Shown: positions 29,701-36,880, counted from the stretch's first letter. The stretch is DNA of 49,883 bases from Clostridium sp. AM33-3 (GCF_003480315.1 NZ_QUIV01000014.1:1429-51311), one strand, 5' to 3'. The notes: generated from the letters alone by a model not told the origin. Translations and numbers: made by a program.

Positions 29701-30285
29701 AGCCATCTCAGCCAGATCATCGTAATCCCACTCCTCGATCTTCTGGATCTCGTGAGAGGTACGGAATCCATCGAAGAAGTTGATGAACGGAACCTTACCC
29801 TTGATTGCAGACAGATGAGCAACCGGAGTTAAGTCCATAACTTCCTGTACGCTGGACTCACACAGCATAGCGCAGCCGGTCTGACGGCATGCATAAACGT
29901 CGGAATGATCACCGAAGATGTTCAGAGCGTGAGAAGATACTGCACGTGCAGATACATCGATAACGCCCGGTAACTGCTCACCAGCGATTTTGTACAGATC
30001 CGGGATCATCAGAAGAAGACCCTGGGAAGCGGTATAGGTAGTGGTCAGAGCGCCTGCTACCAGAGAACCGTGAACAGCACCAGCTGCACCAGCCTCGGAC
30101 TGCATCTCAGTGATCTGTACTGTACGGCCGAAGATGTTCTTTCTGCCTTCAGTAGCCCACTCATCCGTATGCTCAGGCATTACGGAAGACGGAGTAATCG
30201 GGTACATAGCAGCAACTTCAGTAAATGCATATGAAGCATGAGCAGCGGCCTGATTACCATCCATGGTTTTCATTTTTCTTGCCAT
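26746..30285 (-). CDS. nifJ: pyruvate:ferredoxin (flavodoxin) oxidoreductase
   Basis: Oxidises pyruvate to acetyl-CoA and CO2 with reduction of ferredoxin, the main pyruvate outlet in fermentative clostridia. The single 1179-residue chain is the homodimer type with all domains fused. The N-terminus begins MARKMKTMDGNQAAAHASYAFTEV at the TPP pyrimidine-binding domain. Two [4Fe-4S] motifs (CIQCNFCSYVCP and CTGCGSCANVCP) lie around 690-760. The third cluster's cysteines include CAGCGETPY, and TPP/Mg binding is at GDGWAYDIGF near 970. By eye its codon choice is strongly restricted compared with its neighbours, as expected for a very highly expressed gene. It has its own promoter, a 110-base leader and a strong AGGAGG site. 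Confidence 0.98.
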   Translation of the reverse strand: MARKMKTMDGNQAAAHASYAFTEVAAMYPITPSSVMPEHTDEWATEGRKNIFGRTVQITEMQSEAGAAGAVHGSLVAGALTTTYTASQGLLLMIPDLYKIAGEQLPGVIDVSARAVSSHALNIFGDHSDVYACRQTGCAMLCESSVQEVMDLTPVAHLSAIKGKVPFINFFDGFRTSHEIQKIEEWDYDDLAEMADWDAIAEYRAKALNPNNPSQKGSAQNPDIFFQAREACNSYYDALPGVVQMYMDKVNAKIGTDYKLFNYYGAEDAEQVIIAMGSVNDTIEETIDYMRKTTGAKVGVVKVRLYRPFCAEALIDVIPDTVKKITVLDRTKEPGSLGEPLYLDVVAALKGSKFDQAEIFSGRYGLGSKDTTPSQIVAIYENSTIKRFTTGIVDDVTNLSLPVGAPLVTTPEGTTNCKFWGLGADGTVGANKNSIKIIGDNTDMYAQAYFDYDSKKSGGVTMSHLRFGHKKIKSTYLIHQANFVACHNPAYVRKYNMVQELVDGGTFLLNCPWTHEELDKHLPGQMKKFIADHNINFYTIDGVKIGIETGMGPTRINTILQSAFFKLTGIIPEEKAIDLMKAAAQKTYGRKGEDVVKKNWAAIDAGATGVVKVEVPESWKNCEDEGLDYKTVSGDRKDVVDFVNNIQTKVSAQEGNNLPVSAFKEYVDGNTPSGSAAFEKRGIAVDVPVWNSENCIQCNFCSYVCPHAAIRPVAMTEEEAAKVEGATLPLTGMPQYKFTIAVSALDCTGCGSCANVCPGKKGEKALTMDKLDKHLDEQKTFDYTVTLPIKEDVVAKFKETTVKGSQFKQPLLEFSGACAGCGETPYAKLITQLFGDRMYISNATGCSSIWGNSSPSTPYTVNAKGQGPAWDNSLFEDAAEFGYGMLLAQNAIRDELKEKVEQVAANENASEEVKAACKEYLDTFTVGATNGTATDKLVAALEGIDCPTCKYIVANKNYLAKKSQWVFGGDGWAYDIGFGGVDHILASGKDINVMVFDTEVYSNTGGQSSKATKTGAVAQFAAGGKETKKKDLASIAMSYGYVYVAQISMGADYAQTVKAIAEAEAYPGPSLIMAYAPCINHGIKKGMSKAQTEEKLAVETGYWNNFRYNPAAEKKFSLDSKAPNMEGYQDFLKGEVRYASLAMKNPERAATLFARNEAEAKERYEYLTKLVKLYGDDNE

Positions 30286-30321
30286 TTGATTATCCTCCTA
30301 CAAATGTGAATATGCTTTTAA

Positions 30322-30393
30322 CCTGGCAAAAAGCCAGGAAGTTTCCAGGCAAAAATTGCGCCGGAAAGTGAAGTCTCCCCGCATAAGGAGACT
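30322..30393 (-). promoter_or_regulatory. nifJ leader with two hairpins
   Basis: The predicted nifJ 5' leader holds AGTCTCC/GGAGACT arms (30372-30393) near its 5' end and CCTGGC-AAAAA-GCCAGG (30322-30338) about 35 bases before the start codon. A 5' hairpin can protect an abundant mRNA. A regulatory role is possible but not shown. Confidence 0.5.
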
Positions 30394-30404
30394 GACCTGT
30401 GTTT

Positions 30405-30433
30405 ATTATAGCAACTTTTTATCGTTTTGCAAA
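30405..30433 (-). promoter_or_regulatory. nifJ promoter
   Basis: On the minus strand a consensus -10 TATAAT (30405-30410) is preceded, 17 bases away, by TTTGCA (30428-30433), or 16 bases away by TTGCAA. Transcription would start about 110 bases before the ATG. Confidence 0.75.
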
Positions 30434-30527
30434 CACGAAAACAGAAAATCCGCGTATTATTTTGCATACAATCCGCACAAAATGTAAGTTAGCAAGCGCT
30501 TATTTGTGCTGCTTTTGTCAGAAAAAG

Positions 30528-30561
30528 AAACAGGAGTGCCTGCGAAAAGCACTCCTGTTTT
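30528..30561. terminator. intrinsic terminator after the VanW-family gene
   Basis: Arms CAGGAGTGC (30531-30539) and GCACTCCTG (30549-30557) are flanked by A-runs and T-runs on both sides. On the minus strand the stem is followed by TTTCTTTTTC. It lies 42 bases after the VanW-family stop and ends that message before the nifJ promoter. Confidence 0.9.
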
Positions 30562-30602
30562 GTGAAATAATTTACATTTTCTCAATAAACCTGATTTCGA
30601 TT

Positions 30603-32549
30603 TCAGGCACCCGGATTTGGCGCGATGGTAGGCGCGTTTCCGCTGTCTGCCGCAGTCGGCGCATTGCCGGAGCTATTACCGGAACCTGCCGCAGTCGGAT
30701 GGGAACCCGGCTGCTGGGAAGCCGCTGTTGTAGCTGCCGCTGCAGTCGTCTCTGCCGCTGTGATCTTGTCTGCTGCCGTGGTCTTATCAGCTGCTGCGCC
30801 ATGAGAAGCTGCCGTAGTCGCAGACTCACTTGTCTTGTGGTTCTCAGCCACCGTAGTTTCTCCTGTCAGTTCTGCGGAGGATGCAGCAGAACTATCTCCT
30901 TCCATGGTAGTTCCTGCCGCAGTGGTTCCGGTACTGTTTCTTAAGATAACAGGGGTATGTCCCTTATAAGTAACGCTGTGATCCACATCCTGGCTTACCA
31001 CCTCACCATTCTTGGCAACGATCAGGCGGGTTTCCCACTTGCTGCCCTTGCTGCCGTTGCTCTTTACCTTCTCTGCTCCCGGAGCCAGTGTCGGATCTTC
31101 CTCGTAAGTCGGGGCAGGCGGGTCCGTCTCGCTGAGTTTGGTGGACTTCAGGGAATGAGTCACACCGTCTTCCAGAACCGGAATTCCATAAATGGATACG
31201 GTACAGGTCTGGTTGTAATAGCTTGCGCGGATACCGATGGCTGCACTGGAATTGTTCACAAACTTGTAGTCCGGACCACCCCAGCTTACCGTTGCATCTG
31301 TTCCCGGAGTTACATAGGATGGTTCAAAGGTATGGGATCGGCGCATGGTTGTTTTCAGTCCTGCCTTTACTACTGCATTGTACATTGTGGAAGAAACCTG
31401 GCATACACCGCCGCCGATTTCCTGTACAACCTCACCATTGTTATATGCAGCAGCTGCCTGATAGCCCTTTGCCTCTGTACGCTCGCCGACACGGTTATTA
31501 AACGAAAATTCTTCACCCGGCTGAAGTACAATTCCATTGATAGCCTTAGCCGCCAGCTTCACATTGGTGTTTCGCTTCTGATTAGAAGTAGTATTGGTGG
31601 TAAAGGTTCCGATGGTCTTGTATTTTTCTCTTGCAGCTGCCTCAGAAAACTCCGGCTCCACCTCATTAACCGTTGCGGCAATGGTGGCCGTAAAGTCCTT
31701 GCGGCTTAAAGCTGCAATAATATCTGTCTTTAACTTTTCCTGATCTACGGCCAGTCCGTTTTCTGCTCCCTTAAATAAGAACTTGTCAGAGGATGCATCA
31801 TACTCGGAAATACTGCCGTTCTTTGCTTTCTTATTCCAGAGACCGGCAACCGTTTCCGCTTCCTTTGCTGCCGCATCTTCCAGGCCTGCCGTATCCAGCG
31901 TATAGCTTTCCTTCGGCTCACCGGTGTAAATTTCCTGCAGCAGGGAATCCACCTTTTCTGCCATAAGGTCATTCACATCATAGCTCTGATCCTGCCAGGT
32001 AACCTTCATTCCCCACGGAAAATCCTTAAGGATTGCCGCTTTAGCCTCATCTCTGGACATGCCGGTGATGTTGATGCCGTCTACCGTAACCTCTTTTTCC
32101 AGTTCTGTCTCAGGAACCGTGATTTCTGTTTCTTGTTCTGTATCCGCTTTTCCGGAACCGGCTGCTTTCTTTATAAGAAATGTAACGCAGAAAATTGCCA
32201 GGATCAGGATCACGCCGCCAATCGCGAGTTTTCCAAAATCCGGACCGCCGCGTCTTCCTCCATGCCGGCCGGAAGAAGAAGGCCTTGCTTCATTATAATA
32301 ATATCCGGAGCGTGAGGAAGCAGACCTGCTGTTTCCTGAAGTCCGCCTTACACTGCTTCCTGAACTGCCTCTGCCGGCAGTGCTCCTTGTGGAAGTACTC
32401 CGGGAAGATGAGGCGCTGCCTTTCCCGCTTCCGGCCGCTGTTCTTGTCTGTCTCCCAGCAGAAGTACTTCTTCCGCTGCCGGAATAAGATGTACTCCTGG
32501 CCCTGGAGCGCCCTGTTCCGGAATTTCTGCCATTCTCATACTGATTCAT
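30603..32549 (-). CDS. VanW-family cell-wall protein with peptidoglycan-binding-like domain
   Basis: 648-residue envelope protein. Residues 1-105 are low-complexity, rich in Ser, Arg and Gly, and very basic. One membrane span is at about 107-127. An outer region carries the peptidoglycan-binding-like domain (about 150-300), and the VanW core at about 325-460 includes the FSFNNRVGERT and GGGVCQVSSTMYNA motifs. The last 120 residues are an Ala/Thr/Ser-rich tail (repeats like ETTAAAATTAA) that could cross the wall. VanW proteins are associated with wall metabolism and vancomycin clusters, but their reaction is unknown; no van genes are here. The start follows AGGTG by five bases. Confidence 0.87.
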   Translation of the reverse strand: MNQYENGRNSGTGRSRARSTSYSGSGRSTSAGRQTRTAAGSGKGSASSSRSTSTRSTAGRGSSGSSVRRTSGNSRSASSRSGYYYNEARPSSSGRHGGRRGGPDFGKLAIGGVILILAIFCVTFLIKKAAGSGKADTEQETEITVPETELEKEVTVDGINITGMSRDEAKAAILKDFPWGMKVTWQDQSYDVNDLMAEKVDSLLQEIYTGEPKESYTLDTAGLEDAAAKEAETVAGLWNKKAKNGSISEYDASSDKFLFKGAENGLAVDQEKLKTDIIAALSRKDFTATIAATVNEVEPEFSEAAAREKYKTIGTFTTNTTSNQKRNTNVKLAAKAINGIVLQPGEEFSFNNRVGERTEAKGYQAAAAYNNGEVVQEIGGGVCQVSSTMYNAVVKAGLKTTMRRSHTFEPSYVTPGTDATVSWGGPDYKFVNNSSAAIGIRASYYNQTCTVSIYGIPVLEDGVTHSLKSTKLSETDPPAPTYEEDPTLAPGAEKVKSNGSKGSKWETRLIVAKNGEVVSQDVDHSVTYKGHTPVILRNSTGTTAAGTTMEGDSSAASSAELTGETTVAENHKTSESATTAASHGAAADKTTAADKITAAETTAAAATTAASQQPGSHPTAAGSGNSSGNAPTAADSGNAPTIAPNPGA

Positions 32550-32605
32550 GATTTCACCTGTGTTTCTTCTATATTATTAATCTCATCGCAAATATGCACT
32601 AAAAC

Positions 32606-32614
32606 AGTATAGCA
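32606..32614 (-). promoter_or_regulatory. extended -10 promoter of the VanW-family gene
   Basis: On the minus strand TGC-TATACT gives an extended -10 element (the -10 hexamer is at 32606-32611). The T-rich region upstream gives only a weak -35. The transcript would begin about 45-50 bases before the ATG. Confidence 0.55.
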
Positions 32615-32769
32615 TATCCATTCAAAAAAAGAACCACTAATTTTTTGAAAAAACAGTGAAATTTTTATTATGTTTTTTGACGATGTTTTTTCATTGTCCT
32701 CTGTCCCGCCCTTGTATTTCTGCATTGAATCTGTATTTTATCTCATACATTTTTTGGAAATTCTGGCGC

Positions 32770-32798
32770 TTGCAGGATTGTTAAACTTTTGCTATACT
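32770..32798 (+). promoter_or_regulatory. promoter of the HPr-like gene
   Basis: TTGCAG (32770-32775), a 17-base spacer and TATACT (32793-32798) form a good sigma-A promoter about 50 bases before the HPr-like ATG. The rest of the 303-base gap 32550-32852 is A+T-rich and contains no gene that I can support. Confidence 0.75.
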
Positions 32799-32852
32799 TT
32801 TATTTGTCAAAAAGATAACCAAGTCATTCATCAAACAAAGGAGGAATCCTAA

Positions 32853-33089
32853 ATGAAAATTCAGAATATCAACGATGTAGAAAGCTTCTTTAAGATTGTA
32901 GATCAGTGCAAGGGACCGGTTGAGCTGGTATCTCCGGAGGGCGACCGCATCAACTTAAAATCCAAGCTGTCCCAGTACCTTTCCATGGCTACCATGTTCT
33001 CCAACGGTTTCATTAAGGAGCTTGATATCGTAGCACAGGATAAGGACGACATTGAGCGCCTGATCAAATACATGTATCAGGGTGAATAA
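32853..33089 (+). CDS. HPr-like protein without the phosphorylatable histidine
   Basis: 78-residue acidic protein behind a strong AAAGGAGG site. Residues 22-76 align by eye with the C-terminal two-thirds of HPr. The segment INLKSKLSQYL (33-43) corresponds to the HPr/Crh segment around Ser46 (VNLKSIMGVM), and IKELDIVAQDKDDIERLIKYM matches the last strand and helix. The N-terminal GIHARPA segment with His15 is absent. The protein therefore cannot be a PTS phosphocarrier, but keeps a serine (Ser37) at the regulatory position, as Crh does. A scaffold or regulatory role is inferred. Some databases may carry relatives under unrelated names. Confidence 0.8.
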   Translation: MKIQNINDVESFFKIVDQCKGPVELVSPEGDRINLKSKLSQYLSMATMFSNGFIKELDIVAQDKDDIERLIKYMYQGE

Positions 33090-33196
33090 TTTTTCCGCCG
33101 GGATATTCCACGGAACATTCTTTTTCAAAAAGCGGAAACACTGACAGGCCGCCGTTCATATGATGGATTGTAAATATCTTTTCGGAGGTTTTTCAT

Positions 33197-33418
33197 ATGA
33201 GCGATCTGGCTGCTACAAACTGCGGATGCGGATGTGACTGCAATTCAGGAGGAAACGGCTGCAACATCATCTGGCTGATCCTGATTTTGTGCTGCTGCGG
33301 CGGCAACGGTTTTGGTTCCGGATGTGGATGCGAACATAATAACAGCTGTAACTGGATCTGGATCATTCTGCTGTTATGCTGCTGCGGCGGCAACAGTGGA
33401 TGCGGCAGCTTCTGTTAA
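33197..33418 (+). CDS. 73-residue high-cysteine protein with a duplicated unit
   Basis: Sixteen of 73 residues are cysteine. Two 18-residue units, 20-37 and 49-66, match at most positions: each runs N-x-C-N, a run of eight Ile/Leu/Trp residues, then CCCGGN. The spacing is exactly 29 residues. The linker and ends carry more Gly-Cys pairs (CGCGCDC, GCGCE, GCGSFC). The start is fixed by TCGGAGG ten bases upstream, and a strong terminator follows. Relatives annotated 'chorion class high-cysteine' proteins occur in clostridia, from memory. Function is unknown. Possibilities are a membrane-inserting peptide, a cross-linked spore or envelope component, or a metal binder. Confidence 0.8.
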   Translation: MSDLAATNCGCGCDCNSGGNGCNIIWLILILCCCGGNGFGSGCGCEHNNSCNWIWIILLLCCCGGNSGCGSFC

Positions 33419-33433
33419 ACAGTGCAGATACGC

Positions 33434-33469
33434 AAAACTCCCCCTCACAGACTGAGGGGGAGTTTTTTC
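33434..33469. terminator. bidirectional terminator after the high-cysteine gene
   Basis: Perfect stem ACTCCCCCTCA / TGAGGGGGAGT with a five-base loop, preceded by AAAA and followed by TTTTTTC. It serves the high-cysteine gene on the plus strand and the 49-residue ORF on the minus strand. Confidence 0.95.
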
Positions 33470-33487
33470 TATCTATAGCATCCGATT

Positions 33488-33637
33488 TCAGGAGTCTGCC
33501 TCCTCCGTTTCTCGCTTTTCCATTTTTCCAATCCGCTTATCCGTTTCCGCGTGTGAGCTTTCCCGGCAGAGACATGCCTCACATTCCTCATCGATCTCAT
33601 ATACCGCATTTCCATCTATGACCAGTCTTGTTTTCAT
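33488..33637 (-). CDS. small conserved-looking protein, 49 residues
   Basis: Minus-strand ORF from ATG 33637 to TGA 33488, with AGGAG nine bases before the start and the bidirectional terminator just beyond its stop. The product begins MKTRLVIDGNAVYEIDEEC, a short beta-like N-terminus, then CEACLC and a charged helical tail with many Glu and Lys (KRIGKMEKRETEEA). I know of similar short clostridial proteins with this opening but no function. Three or four cysteines in CEACLC could bind metal. Coding status is supported by ribosome site, composition and the terminator rather than by length. Confidence 0.65.
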   Translation of the reverse strand: MKTRLVIDGNAVYEIDEECEACLCRESSHAETDKRIGKMEKRETEEADS

Positions 33638-33702
33638 GTTACCTCGCTCCTGTCGCCGTTTTTCTTTGAGGCCGCTATGCAGACAGTAACACGCAGCCTT
33701 CT

Positions 33703-33731
33703 TTACGGCATTTCGTCTTACACTTTATACT
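33703..33731 (+). promoter_or_regulatory. promoter of the paralogous small-protein pair
   Basis: TTACGG (33703-33708), a 17-base spacer and TATACT (33726-33731) lie about 70 bases before the first gene of the pair. Confidence 0.6.
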
Positions 33732-33803
33732 ATGCGCGCCAACCGCAGCATGATATGAACCGCCCCCGCATATACTGTTTCAAAAAGAACAAGGATCCCT
33801 TCC

Positions 33804-34133
33804 ATGAAGGAAAAGAATGAAAACCAGTTCAAGCTGACGGACTTTGATTATCTGACTGCTGATCCGAAGCTTCAGATGCTGAAAGCAGCAATCCCCTATC
33901 TTCCGGTTTCCCAGCAGCGTGCAGTCTCTCTCCTGGTTAAGATACAGGAGCTGCAGCGTGCCCAGTCTCTCTTTGACGGCGAGGAGATTTCTGCCATGGG
34001 TCTTTCTCCCTCCACGCCAAAGCCCGCTACCCCCATACAGCTTCTGCAGATTATCAAGCCCTATGCCGGTCCAAGAGAACGGGAAATGATTGAGATGCTG
34101 GAAAACTTTCAGATCATGAAGGAGGTATTATGA
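33804..34133 (+). CDS. helical protein of unknown function with two repeat units (first of a paralogous pair)
   Basis: 109 residues, no membrane segment, ribosome site AAGGA eight bases before the ATG. Two similar helix-turn-helix units are visible at 23-52 (LQMLKAAIPYLPVSQQRAVS...) and 78-107 (IQLLQIIKPYAGPREREMIE...). Each has a hydrophobic helix, a Pro-containing turn and a second helix ending in Lys/Glu. A Pro/Ser/Thr linker joins them. The stop overlaps the start of the next gene by four bases (ATGA), and that gene has the same two-unit layout. I do not recognise the family, and the function is unknown. Confidence 0.75.
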   Translation: MKEKNENQFKLTDFDYLTADPKLQMLKAAIPYLPVSQQRAVSLLVKIQELQRAQSLFDGEEISAMGLSPSTPKPATPIQLLQIIKPYAGPREREMIEMLENFQIMKEVL

Positions 34134-34417
34134 ATCCAGACGAATGGAAAAATGATCCGAGACTGGCCGGGATGGATCCGGTCAAACTTCAGTACATAGA
34201 AAAAATCGCGGCACAGATTTCTGCCCGGTCGAAATCCGAATTGCTGCCTGCCCTGCTCTCACTTCAGGCCGATGCCCGGAAAAATTATATCACCTTCACT
34301 GACCAGGAAACAGCTCTCCTGATCTCCATCATCACCTCCGGCATGCCGCCGGATGAAAAGAAAAAGGTAGAAATGCTTCATTTTTTCGCAAAAAAGCTGG
34401 CTGCCAGGTCTTCCTGA
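34130..34417 (+). CDS. helical protein of unknown function (second of a paralogous pair)
   Basis: 95 residues, translated by coupling from the preceding gene (ATGA overlap; GGAGG lies inside its end). Its units at 16-50 (DPVKLQYIEKIAAQ...) and 61-92 (TALLISIITSGMPPDEKKKV...) parallel those of the upstream protein: DPxKLQ opening, then LLxxII, a Pro turn and xEMLxxF. The two are therefore likely paralogues, possibly partners in a heteromer. No known domain is recognised. The last codons overlap the leuS terminator read from the other strand. Confidence 0.75.
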   Translation: MNPDEWKNDPRLAGMDPVKLQYIEKIAAQISARSKSELLPALLSLQADARKNYITFTDQETALLISIITSGMPPDEKKKVEMLHFFAKKLAARSS

Positions 34418-34424
34418 CAGCCAG
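34390..34424 (-). terminator. leuS terminator embedded in the convergent gene
   Basis: On the minus strand CTGGCTGTCAGG, loop AAGA, CCTGGCAGCCAG is followed by CTTTTTTG. It begins 13 bases after the leuS stop and lies mostly within the last codons of the convergent 95-residue gene. Confidence 0.85.
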
Positions 34425-34437
34425 CCATATTCATATA

Positions 34438-36849
34438 TTACTTGCAGACAATGTTGATGATCTTGCCCGGTACATAAATCTCTTTCACGATCGTTCCGGT
34501 GATCTTGTCAGCCACAGCCTCTTTTGCTGCTGCAAGGGCAACATCCCTGGAGGCATCTGCCGGGATGGTCACAACGCCTCTTGCCTTGCCGTTGACCTGA
34601 ACACCGATCTGGATCTCATCGTCCTTCATGGCTTCTTCATCGCACTCCGGCCACTGGGTATGGAACACACTGCCGGTTCCGCCAAGCTGCTGCCAGATTT
34701 CCTCACCGATATGCGGTGCGAACGGAGCAAGCAGGACGGTAAAGGTTTTTAAGGTCTCTTTGTCGATGCCGCCGGTCTTCTTAGCCAGCTCGATCAGCTT
34801 GTTGTTGTACTCCATGAAGCCGGATACAACGGTATTTAAGCTGAACTGGTTGAAGCGCTGCTCAATGTCAAATACCAGCTTGTGGCGCAGGCGGACCATT
34901 TCTTTTGTCTCTGCGATATCTTTGTCCTTGCTGTCCTGAACCAGGTTCCAGAAACGGCTTAAGAAGCGGGAAACGCCTTCAATGCCGCGGTCATCCCACT
35001 CTGCGTCCAGCTCCGGCGGTCCTACAAACAGCTCATACATTCTCAGAGCATCACAGCCATAATCTCTTACAAGGTCATCCGGGGAAACCACGTTTCCTTT
35101 GGATTTACTCATCTTGATGCCGTTCTTGCCATTGATCATGCCCTGGTTGAACAGCTTCTTGAACGGCTCATCAAAGTCTACCACTCCGATATCGTGCAGG
35201 AACTTCGTGTAAAAACGGGAGTACAGAAGATGCAGGACTGCGTGCTCTACGCCGCCGATGTACATATCAACCGGCAGATATTTGTCAGCCTTCTCTCTGG
35301 AAACCAGTTCTTTGTCGTTGTGGTTGTCCACATAACGCAGGAAGTACCAGGAAGAACCTGCCCACTGCGGCATGGTGTTGGTCTCTCTCTTTGCCGGGCC
35401 GCCGCACTGCGGACACTTGCAGTTTACCCACTCGTCAATTGCAGCCAGCGGTGATTCGCCGGTACCGGTCGGCTGGTAGCTTTCGACCTCCGGGAGACGT
35501 AACGGAAGCTCTTCCTCCGGAACAGCCACGTTGCCGCATTTCGGACAATGTACGATCGGGATCGGCTCGCCCCAGTAACGCTGTCTGGAGAATACCCAGT
35601 CACGAAGCTTATAGTTGACGGTCTTCTTGCCAAAGCCCATCTTCTCGATCATAGCCGGAGCCTCTTTCTTTAATACAGAAGACTCCATGCCATTCCAGTC
35701 ACCGGAATTGATCATGGTACCGACTGCCTCGGTGTAAGCCTCGGTCATATTCTCAATTTCTTTTCCATCCTTTGCGATAACCTGGATGATCGGAATATTG
35801 AATTTCTTTGCAAACTCAAAGTCACGGTCATCATGTGCCGGTACGCACATGATCGCACCGGTACCATAATCTGCCAGTACATAGTCAGACAGCCAGATCG
35901 GAACCTTTGCGCCATTTAACGGGTTGATGGCATAGCTTCCGGTAAATACGCCGGTCTTTTCCTTATCCTGCATACGGTCCACATTAGAACGCATGGAGGA
36001 ATCAAAGATATATTTTTCAACAGCCTCTCTGGTCTCGTCAGTTGCAAGGCTCTTAGCCAGAGCATGCTCCGGAGCCAGTACCATAAAGGTTGCGCCGTGC
36101 AGAGTATCCGGGCGGGTAGTGTAAACGGTGATCTTCTCATCTCTTCCCTCGACCTGGAAATCCACCTCGGCACCGTAGGATTTGCCGATCCACTCGCTCT
36201 GCATCTTCTTAACCTTTTCCGGCCAGTCCAGCTTGTCCAGGTCGTTTAACAGGCGGTCTGCGTAAGCGGTGATCTTTAACATCCACTGACGCAGGTTCTT
36301 CTTGGTAACCGGAGAACCGCAGCGCTCGCAGCAGCCGTTTACTACTTCTTCGTTTGCCAGACCGGTTTTACAGGACGGACACCAGTTGATCGGGAACTCT
36401 TTCTCATAAGCCAGGCCTTTTTTAAACATCTGTACAAAGATCCACTGGGTCCATTTATAGAATCCCGGATCGGTGGTATTCACTTCCATATCCCAGTCAT
36501 AAATAGCTGCGATCTCGTTGATCTGGCGCTTAATGTTCTTGATATTCTCAGCGGTAGATTTTGCCGGATGCACACCCATTTTGATTGCATAGTTCTCTGC
36601 CGGAAGGCCGAATGCATCCCAGCCCATCGGATGAATGACATAATGACCCTTTAACATCTGGTAACGGCTCCATACGTCAGAGATCACATAACCTCTCCAG
36701 TGACCTACATGAAGTCCGCTTCCGGACGGATATGGGAACATATCCAGACAGTAATATTTCGGTTTTTTGCCATCATTGACATTGATCGGGTTCTGAGCCC
36801 AGTTTTCACGCCACTTTTTCTCAATAGCGCTATGGTTGTAACTTGCCAT
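34438..36849 (-). CDS. leuS: leucyl-tRNA synthetase
   Basis: Charges tRNA-Leu. The start is the ATG at 36849 (MASYNHSAIEKKW; 803 residues), six bases after GGAGGA. A longer frame upstream has no ribosome site and runs into the T-box terminator. Class I motifs are HVGH (47-50) and KMSKS (about 575-579). A zinc-type CPSC...CERC pair lies near 155-175, and the editing domain (CP1) at about 220-415 includes TTRPDTLHGATF. The gene is under a T-box leader and has its own terminator. Confidence 0.97.
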   Translation of the reverse strand: MASYNHSAIEKKWRENWAQNPINVNDGKKPKYYCLDMFPYPSGSGLHVGHWRGYVISDVWSRYQMLKGHYVIHPMGWDAFGLPAENYAIKMGVHPAKSTAENIKNIKRQINEIAAIYDWDMEVNTTDPGFYKWTQWIFVQMFKKGLAYEKEFPINWCPSCKTGLANEEVVNGCCERCGSPVTKKNLRQWMLKITAYADRLLNDLDKLDWPEKVKKMQSEWIGKSYGAEVDFQVEGRDEKITVYTTRPDTLHGATFMVLAPEHALAKSLATDETREAVEKYIFDSSMRSNVDRMQDKEKTGVFTGSYAINPLNGAKVPIWLSDYVLADYGTGAIMCVPAHDDRDFEFAKKFNIPIIQVIAKDGKEIENMTEAYTEAVGTMINSGDWNGMESSVLKKEAPAMIEKMGFGKKTVNYKLRDWVFSRQRYWGEPIPIVHCPKCGNVAVPEEELPLRLPEVESYQPTGTGESPLAAIDEWVNCKCPQCGGPAKRETNTMPQWAGSSWYFLRYVDNHNDKELVSREKADKYLPVDMYIGGVEHAVLHLLYSRFYTKFLHDIGVVDFDEPFKKLFNQGMINGKNGIKMSKSKGNVVSPDDLVRDYGCDALRMYELFVGPPELDAEWDDRGIEGVSRFLSRFWNLVQDSKDKDIAETKEMVRLRHKLVFDIEQRFNQFSLNTVVSGFMEYNNKLIELAKKTGGIDKETLKTFTVLLAPFAPHIGEEIWQQLGGTGSVFHTQWPECDEEAMKDDEIQIGVQVNGKARGVVTIPADASRDVALAAAKEAVADKITGTIVKEIYVPGKIINIVCK

Positions 36850-36880
36850 GATTCTTCCTCCTGATTGCAATTTAAGAAAT

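Noticed and set aside
33193..33393. 66-residue minus-strand frame rich in Pro, Gln and His
   Set aside because: Direct antisense shadow of the high-cysteine gene; composition is explained by the Gly/Cys codons opposite.
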